A stretch of DNA of 64,000 nucleotides from the NCBI GenBank assembly GCA_008704415.1, contig VXIS01000025.1, positions 124,001 to 188,000 on the forward strand, written 5' to 3'. The stretch is from Sphaerosporella brunnea. Taxonomy: Eukaryota > Ascomycota > Pezizomycetes > Pezizales > Pyronemataceae. Both the position numbers and the translations under genes were made by a program. Below the pieces are notes generated by a model, which saw nothing but the letters and a program-made list of their open reading frames with translations, was not told the DNA's origin and made no database searches. Shown here piece by piece: positions 56,637 through 64,000 of the stretch. Position 1 is the stretch's first letter. Each line of letters starts with the position of its first letter.

Positions 56637-59600
56637 ATGGCTTCCCAAAAACCGTACGGCGCGAGATGGGGTTTTCGCACACCATCGCCTGACTTTGCGC
56701 GCACCGCCGTCGAGCCACTCTCCCCTCTCCCTGCCGCGGCATCGCCGTACGGCGCGAGGACTCCCTCGTTCTCGAGCTCCTATGTGCCGCCCCCAGTGCA
56801 GCCGTCCTACTCGCCGCAGTATTCGGCGGTGTCGCGAAGCTTCCGAGGCCCGGACCCAGCTCCCCAACCTCCTCTGCCGTCTTATTCCCACGGCTACATG
56901 CTCTCCTCGCCCGTCGATAGATATCCGCAGAAGCTCCAAGGCCCTCAAAACCCCCTCGATGCTTTGGCCGACATCGCCCTGATGCACGGTGCCAGTCGCC
57001 TCGCGCCTGGCCCCTCATACAATCCTCCGCCACTGTCGATGCCCACCCTGAGCTCGCCCACTTTTGTCGCTGCGGTGCCGTCAAGCACATGGCCACGGCC
57101 GGATTCCGCACAGCCACCAGTATCCCCTCGAACTCGCGACGTCGCTCACATTCCCGCGGAGCCGCGAAGGACCTCTTTTTCGACCGACCCACGCGAACCG
57201 AGCTACAGCTTTGGAACGATAGGTCAGGAGCGACGATCAGTTTCGCGCACCCGCGAGCTCGGCGGTCCTTCGAACGTCGATTCTGCGGTAACTTTACCCC
57301 CCATCGCTCGAAGCTTGCCCGTGCCTGCGCAGCCACTACCTGCATTGCAGCCCGAACCTGCAGCGACGGAAGCATCCGTACAAGCTACTGCCGATGATCC
57401 TTTGTCTGCACCGAAGACGGAAGAATCTCGCCATCCTTGGATCAATGCGTCTCCGATCGATGAGTACCTTCCCTGCCCCAAAGATGTCGATAATCACGGG
57501 CACAGCATCACGCTTTCGCAACCGAAGGCGGCTTTCCAGCCTATTCCGAACACTATGGACGGCTTTTTAGGCTCGGATTTCACGAAATCGGGAACCGCTT
57601 CGCTTCCTACACCCACACAAGAAGATCACGTCATCGTGAGCTCTGAAAGCCCGGCGGATCTCGTGGTTCAGGAGGTGCCCAACATTGAAGACTCGGTTGC
57701 CAAGCTTACCCCCGAGATCACGGAGGAAACTGAGATTCTCCCCGAGGCAACTGTTACTGTCGAGGAGCCTCCTGCACCTGCAACGGATGAGGCTCCACGG
57801 GATGAACTCATGGCCGCAGCGCAGCCTTTGACTGGAGCTGGTAAACATCCTCCTACATATCCACATTTCTACGATGCTGATGGGTTTGCTTTTCGAAGCA
57901 GCACTCACTACCGATGAAGCACAGTCAATACATCTAAGTAGCGAAGAACCCGCACCCGAGAATGCCGAAACTTCGGAGGTTCAACAAGCTGTGGATGATT
58001 CAAGAACAGAGGGGAAAGGTGGAAACGGGTCATCGCCAGCCATTTCGGTTGTCATTTACACACAGCCCAAGGAAGAACCTCCTCCCCGGACCCGACGCTC
58101 CTCAAGCCGCATTCCGCGGACAACCGCCGAACCCAAAAAGAGCAATCGCAAAGTCAAGGGCACCGGCGAGTCAGCATCCATACTCGAGCCTCGAGTTGGA
58201 GGTGAGGACGATTGCCGGACTTGCAAGGTTCACTTTTCCGAAGACGACGGCCGCAATGGCGCGTGGATCGGATGCGATGGGTGCAAAGGCTGGCATCACG
58301 CACGCTGTGTCGGCTTAGACCAGGCCACTGTGGACAAGATAGACAAATTCTATTGCATCTCATGCGAGCCTACGCATGGCAAGTCTACTAGTAAGTATCT
58401 CTTTGTCACTTCACTCGCTTCGAGGTCCTTACAATTCTTCAGTGAAACGGTCTTCTGGTCGGGCACGCACTGCCATCGATTACGAAGCTCTACACCACGG
58501 TTCGTCGGCCCCTGTGAAAAACCCGGAGGACCCGCGAATACACCCCTGGATCAACAAGATCATCAACAAAGAGCACCCTTTTGCCGAAGATGACCTACAG
58601 CGGCTGAAGCCGGAGCTCGTAACTCCAGTTCTACTCGACGGTAGGGATGGATACAACTGGACGGAGCCATTCATTGTTCCGGCCAAATGGAATCCTACTC
58701 CCTGGCACGCCAATGGGGAGGATCCTTCATCTAGTGCTACAGCACGGCGGAGTCCTGAGACATTTATACCTCCTCCACCTCGAGTTCCCCAGAATGGAAC
58801 ACGTAGAAGAACTGGATCCCCGTTCTCCGCTGCAAAGTCTAAGATAACAAGTGTTCCGGATCCCGTTTCGGTGGAATCAGAGAAGAGAGCGGATGCAGAT
58901 GCGTTGGATTTGCGCATACCCTCAGGCCTGACTGTTCGCCGCGTTGCCGAGTTGATTGGCCCGGACACTCACGTTCCTGTGATGAATGTAGTCACTCAGG
59001 ATGCTCCAAGCGAAAAATGGACGATTGGTCGGTTGGCCGATTACTTCGAGAGTCCAGTCAAAGATGCGATATACAACTGTATCAGCTGTGAAGTATCCAA
59101 CGGCCCAATGGGTGATATGATTTCGCGGCCGAAAGCCGTGAGAGAAACGGACTTGGTCGATCGCGTGTGGCAATATGCTGGATCCTCCTACGTAAAACCG
59201 ACGGTTGGAAAGTACGTCCTGATGTCTGTCAAGGACTCATTCACCGATTTCCACGTCGATTTTGCTGGGTCATCGGTGTTTTACCACATCTACGAGGGTC
59301 AGAAAGTGTTCCTGGCTATCCCACCCACCGAGAAGGCTCTCAAGGCTTATCAGACCTGGTCTTCGTCTCCGTCCATGAACTACACCTTCTTGCCCGATTT
59401 GATCCCGGATATTCCATGCAAGATCATCGCATTGAACAAAGGAGATACGTTTTTCATTCCTTCTGGCTGGATCCATGCAGTCTACACTCCCGTGGACAGC
59501 TTGGTTATCGGCGGAAATTTCTTGACGAAGAACTTTTACGTCAATCAGATGAGAATTTACAACATTGAAGCGATTACTGGCGTTCCCGCGACTATGAGAT

Positions 59601-61781
59601 ATCCAAGGTATACCACTCTCATGTGGTGCACTATGTTCCACTACATAAACACCGACAGGATGCCCAAGGAGGTCGAAAAGGAGATCCTCCACGACGTCAT
59701 CGGGAGGAAGACCAGACTTAGGCCTTCCAAACAGATGTATTCTACCGAAGAGCTCAAAGGTCTCCCGAGTCTACTCGATTTCCTCTACCGGAATGTGATG
59801 ATCATCATGGGCGTGATCACGACCTCGCAACGCCCTGGTGGGCAAAAGTTGCTGAAAAATCAGGTGGAAAATGTCAAGAAGGCGGTCCCTTGGCCGATCA
59901 ACCGTGCTCCTTTGCAGTATCTCAAGCACTTTGCACGCTGGTGTTTATGGAAGCGGGCTTGCGCGGAAATCGTTTCCGGCGGCGAGAAGCTTCCGGAGTG
60001 GGCAGGAGTCAACTGGATGCCTTCCGGGACATCCGCCGCCAGTACTGCAGATTCTATCTTGGAGATGCCGCCGCCGCCAGCCAATGGCGATGAAGGCGCT
60101 CCTGCCAGACGCGGGGGATTGAGAGAGCGGTCCAAATTTTCCGTCTCGCCCGAGGAAAACTTGGAGGACTTCGACTATTTTCCCAATACTGCAGCTATTG
60201 GTGTGAATGGAAGTCGACGAAGTTCATCCGTCGCCCCGCGCCGCGGTTCCTCTGTGACTCCTAGACGTGCTGGATCTGTTGCTCCAGTGCGGAGAGCTAG
60301 CACTCCAGCAACTGGCGCGATCAAAAAAACCAAGCTCAACGTGAGCACTCGGCGGAATCGTACCAGCACTCCCATGCCGACATTGGCGAATAAATACAAA
60401 GAACAAGTCGAGACCTTGAAGCTGACGGACGGTAGCCTTTACGTCAAGAAGCTCTCGAATCTTGGACCACCGCGTATCGGCTGTGAGAGCTGCCGGCAAA
60501 AGAAGACGGGATGCAAGCACAAGGAGGAAATTCGCGCGAGAGGATGGTGCGATGACGATCGGGCGACCACACAGGATGTTGAGCCTGCGCAGGCCAAGAA
60601 CACCACGGAAGGGACTGCTGAAGCGGAAGAGACGCCTTCTCAGCCTGCGGCGGATAAAACGCCCGAGAAACCGGCAAAACAGTCTACACCCTCCCCGAGG
60701 GCAGTGACAGAAGCGACTCCAGGACCATCAGCGCCTACTCCACGGGCAGCTCGGCAGAGCCAGACACCTGCAGTGACTGTAAAAAGCAACTCCTCCGGCA
60801 CAATGATGGGGCCTCCGGCGGGCTACAAGGGCCGCAAGCCTTCATGCGAAGACTGCAAAGCTCTCAAAGTAAGATCTCCCTTGAATCTATTCAAAGTATC
60901 TACTAAGACCGCCACAGAAAAAGTGTTTGCATCAAGATACTTGGAAGCTTGTCCAGGACAAGCAAGCTGCAGCCGAAGCCAAGAAAGCGCTGAAGAAGCA
61001 CGAGCAGACTCACCGCCGGCAAGCCAAAGAGTCTAAGCGTAAAGCCACAGTCCAACAGAAGGCTGCACAACAAGCAAGGCCTGAAACTCCTCCACCTAAG
61101 CAGCAAGAGCCGGAAGGCGAGTCTATCGTCCTACGCACCCCGCAGACTCCCGCCAGAGCCGCTGTTCCACCTTCTCCCAGGGAGCAGATCTCCCCACTCA
61201 AGGAGAAGGGATCGGAAGCGGTCAAGCCTGTGTCTTCTCCTGCTATAGCTGCTGCTGATGTCGCCATTGCTCCGGTAGCTGTCGCTTCGCCGCCGCCGCC
61301 ACCATCGGTGAAGGGCAAGGAACGTGCCACCGATGATTTGGCCTTGAGTCTGGATACCTCCATCCTCGCCGAAGCACCGCAGTACACGTCCACCTCTGGG
61401 GCACCGGGCGAAGACCCTAGCATCATGGCGCCGCCCATGGACGTTGAAAATGTCGCGCAAAACCACGGGCAGCCACGCACGGTTCCTTCGCCCACCATGC
61501 CTGCAAATCTTCAGAAGGAATACATTGCGGCGCTCCATCAACGGGCAAAGATCACATACTCTAGCGGCGGCCGCAGCATCAAGCGGAAAGCGGAGGACGA
61601 GAGTCCTGAGCATGCTGTTCGGCCCATGAAGAAGGAGGGCGGCGTTGATGGTACCACGTTTGAGAGTTTGAGGAGTGTCAGCTTAGGACTGAGGGTGCGG
61701 GGTGGCCGAGGAAATGGCGGTAGTGCGGGCGGTGCTGGCGGTGCTAGCGAGGGCGCAGGTGTTGTTGTTGGCGGTGTTTAA
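56637..61781 (+). CDS. PHD + JmjC histone demethylase (Jhd1/KDM2-type)
   Basis: Exons are 56637-57840, 57899-58390, 58443-60868 and 60918-61781; 1,661 aa. The N-terminal ~500 residues are Pro/Ser-rich. A PHD finger lies at ~507-560 (CRTCKVHFS, IGCDGCKGWHHARCVGL, FYCISC). The JmjC domain follows, with the iron ligands HVD (~835, in FHVDFAGSSVFYHIYEGQKV, whose Lys fits the 2-oxoglutarate contact) and the distal His in SGWIHAVYTP (~910). This PHD+JmjC order is typical of fungal 'JmjC domain-containing histone demethylation protein 1', thought to act on H3K36. Two short Cys motifs follow (GCESCRQKKTGCKH ~1244 and SCEDCKALKKKCLH ~1366), the second crossed by the last intron. The second exon has two alternative in-frame acceptors (AAG and CAG, three bases apart), changing the length by one residue. 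Confidence 0.9.
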
Positions 61782-62070
61782 TCTCTTCTTTTGTTTTCTT
61801 TATTTTCTTCTCTACCTGTGCTTTTGTTGCTTTCCTGTTAGGGCGTATGGGGTCTGTTGCTGCTTTTCTTCGTTTTTTCTTTCGTTTCGACTTCGTTGCT
61901 TTCGTTTTCGTTTTCGTTTTCGTATTGCTTGCTTGCCGTGCGTTCGTTGGCGATTAGGTGTTTAGTGCTGGAGCGAACTTCTTTGGTTGGTGTTTTCTAG
62001 TTACATCTTGAGATTTGATTTGATTTGATCTGATCTGGCGTGAATTGCGGCTTTTGTTTTTTTGTCTGTT

Positions 62071-62101
<31 letters not shown>

Positions 62102-63018
62102 CTCTTTTGTTGTGAGTTGAAGTTGCTACTAGTCTGTTTGCTGTTAAGTTATTGCTCGTTTTTTTTTTTTTTTTGTTTTTTTGAGAAATTTTGGCTTAGT
62201 TTTTTGTGGTTTTGTGGCTGTGGGGGTAGGTAATGCTACACTGCTGCTGCTGTTGCTTGGCTGGTTTGTTGGTGAATATATTGATTTATTGATTATATCG
62301 AGATGGTTATTGATTGAGACTACCTGCCTCGTTCATACATATGCTGATGAGGTTTTTTTTTGTTACATGTACTTGTTTATTGCTGCTGAGATGTGGAAGG
62401 AACTTTGATTATATAGAAGTTTATATGGCAGGGTGCAATAGAGTACCTACCTCGTGTATCTACCTAATATACACTTGCTTCCGGCACAAGTAGTTAGATT
62501 GGCGTTCAGTGATCCTTGTGGACCACACACATCAGTATGTATCGGTGTGCTGTGGGGTTTCCGGACATCACAGCTGGGAGAGCGAGTTTAGTGTCTCTCA
62601 GGCTTCAGCTCTGGGTTCGGTGCAGTGGCAAATGCTGTGAGGGTGGTGAGTAGGGTGCGGCGAGCCAGCGAGGGCAGCGAACATCAAGGACCTGAGACTC
62701 TGAGATACTGGAGGTGCCTGGTGCCTGGTGCCTGGTGCAATATGCTGGTGGGATCATACTGGATGGCCAGATGACCGAACGGAAGAAAGAAAAAAGCGTA
62801 ATATCAAAGCCTGGATTCACCCCCAACTTGCAACTATGCTACATACAACAAACCCAGACCACGGTACTCAGACTGTCAGACATGCATATAAGATGAAATA
62901 AACAAAAAAAATGAATCATAAGGAGCAGCAATATAACAATTCCCAAAGTATGGCCATCCTGCCATAACTCCAACATCCGTCACTCCAACAGCACCCCTCT
63001 TAACTTTAAATCAAACCC
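61782..63018. other. Convergent 3' regions of the JmjC and VTC genes
   Basis: Very T-rich in the first 600 bases with several long T runs (near 62073-62100 and 62160-62174) and a TTTTCG repeat near 61900-61922. A GGTGCCTGGTGCCTGGTGC short tandem repeat lies near 62712-62736. No coding sequence was recognised. Confidence 0.55.
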
Positions 63019-64000
63019 TCAACTATGGCCATGTTTGCCATGTTTGCCAGGTTGAATCTCGCCTTTGAGGGCACCAACATAATTGACAGCCACAGCGACA
63101 ACCAAGAGCAAGCACAGAATAGTAGGTCCATATTTCTCATGGTACCTGACAGCGCGTCTGGTGCGCATCATCCGGACTCTCCACAGATACAATCCGGCAG
63201 CATACACCAGACTGGCTACGGCCGTGACTGTAAATCCCAAGCTGGCATAAAGCAGCGCGCCCTTTGTGTTTCCCGCAAAGTTCAATAACGTCGTGGCCAC
63301 AGCGCTGAGAATAATTGCGAACTCGAACCACGAAAGGAATGTACGTTCCGCCGCGAAATACACTTTTGGTTCCACGCGGACTGGGACAAAGATCCGTTTT
63401 CCTGGAGGGGCCTTGAATTTCCGGGCGTAGACCGTGCCGGAGAGGAGGGATGGGATTTCGACCTGGGTGCTGCGGGGCCGGGGGATGAGGTAGCTGAGGT
63501 AATGGAGGGCATTTTGGCCGATGCTTTGCAGGGTCTTTTTGAGGCTTTTTCTACGCGGATACCGCGGGTGCTCGTGCTCCTCGTCTTCGTCGTCTGAGGC
63601 TTCCGAGTCGTATAGTGGATAATCTTCGTGCTGCTGCTCTGCAGACACCCTCTCTTCCTCGTCCATTACGCCGTTGCCGCCGGGATGCGTAGTCCCGTTG
63701 GCGGGGTACTCGATTAAACGCTGGTTCGGATCGGGGAGTGCGCTGTTGGGGACAGGAGGCCGTTCTGTCTCGTGCACCGAGATCTCTTCGATGTCGTCGT
63801 CGCTGTCGCTTGGCTCATCAGAGGTGGAGACGCTGGCGCTTTGGTTCGGGCGCTCGATTCCGAAGCGGTGAGTGATGGGCTTGCGGATGTCAATGCCCAT
63901 TTGCGGCGCCCAATAGGGAAGGAGATCGATCTTATTGGGGTAGAGAGTGCAGCAACCGTGGATGAACTTAGAAAACTTGGGAACTGCCTCGACGAGGTGA
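63019..64000 (-). CDS. Vacuolar transporter chaperone (VTC) subunit, probably Vtc4; 5' part outside window
   Basis: Only the C-terminal ~327 codons are in the window; the frame is open to base 64000. It begins HLVEAVPKFSKFIHGCCTLY and then LLPYWAPQMGIDIRKP, the end of the SPX/VTC catalytic-domain family sequence. An acidic linker with a KSLKKTLQSIGQNALHYLSY helix follows. The DUF202-type membrane domain begins KRIFVPVRVEPKVYFAAERT and FLSWFEFAIIL; three hydrophobic helices follow. The tail is GKHGKHGHS. The VTC complex makes polyphosphate at the vacuole. Vtc4 is the catalytic subunit, Vtc2/3 are close relatives, and the deciding residues lie outside the window. The RVEPKVYFAAERTFLSW pattern is what I recall for Vtc4 of Pezizomycotina. 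Confidence 0.85.
   Translation of the reverse strand, partial: HLVEAVPKFSKFIHGCCTLYPNKIDLLPYWAPQMGIDIRKPITHRFGIERPNQSASVSTSDEPSDSDDDIEEISVHETERPPVPNSALPDPNQRLIEYPANGTTHPGGNGVMDEEERVSAEQQHEDYPLYDSEASDDEDEEHEHPRYPRRKSLKKTLQSIGQNALHYLSYLIPRPRSTQVEIPSLLSGTVYARKFKAPPGKRIFVPVRVEPKVYFAAERTFLSWFEFAIILSAVATTLLNFAGNTKGALLYASLGFTVTAVASLVYAAGLYLWRVRMMRTRRAVRYHEKYGPTILCLLLVVAVAVNYVGALKGEIQPGKHGKHGHS

Noticed and set aside
1..64000. CRISPR array, bacterial operon or phage-like system
   Set aside because: The sequence is clearly eukaryotic (spliced genes), and the regular repeats are protein-coding, not spacer-separated DNA repeats.

Overview
The window is nuclear DNA of a filamentous ascomycete (Pezizomycotina). 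The evidence is many short introns (mostly 47-65 bp, with CTRAY-type branch sites), GC-rich coding sequence, and a gene set typical of the group. That set includes a leashin-like ('involucrin repeat') giant protein, a family known only from filamentous ascomycetes. Genus and species cannot be read from the sequence.

Layout: 1-25252 (+) is one giant gene, open at the left edge. Nine exons join in phase into at least 8,244 codons. The product is mostly low-complexity and repeat sequence: an N-terminal basic/serine-rich part, a Glu/Gln-rich helical part, about 23 copies of a QDxxGHW repeat, 34 tandem copies of a ~40-residue proline-rich SPWxSPTLGP repeat, then a coiled coil and a compact C-terminal domain. 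Convergent to it, at 26761-27148 (-), lies the NEDD8/RUB1 gene, split into four tiny exons. Next come a STIMATE/YPL162C-type vacuolar membrane protein (28549-30027, +), the Rqc2/NEMF ribosome quality-control factor (30604-33976, +) and NAD-specific glutamate dehydrogenase GDH2 (34555-37843, -).

37844-45338 is a 7.5 kb gene-poor stretch with two inverted-repeat (MITE-like) insertions and a tRNA-like sequence with an A-rich tail that may be a SINE. After it lie APC2 (45339-48382, +), eIF4E (49210-50027, -), a Sym1/Mpv17 mitochondrial membrane protein (50770-51633, -), a Sam37/metaxin-like outer-membrane import subunit (52614-53873, -), a small cysteine-rich fungal protein (54154-54963, -), a PHD+JmjC histone demethylase (56637-61781, +) and the 3' part of a VTC polyphosphate polymerase subunit (63019-64000, -, cut by the window edge).

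Apart from the giant gene these are mainly conserved housekeeping genes with no operon-like relation. RUB1 and APC2 both serve the ubiquitin/cullin system, but their proximity need not mean anything. The most unusual material is the giant repeat protein; the two repeat arrays and their evolution deserve most attention. All exon structures were inferred by eye from splice signals and reading-frame continuity.
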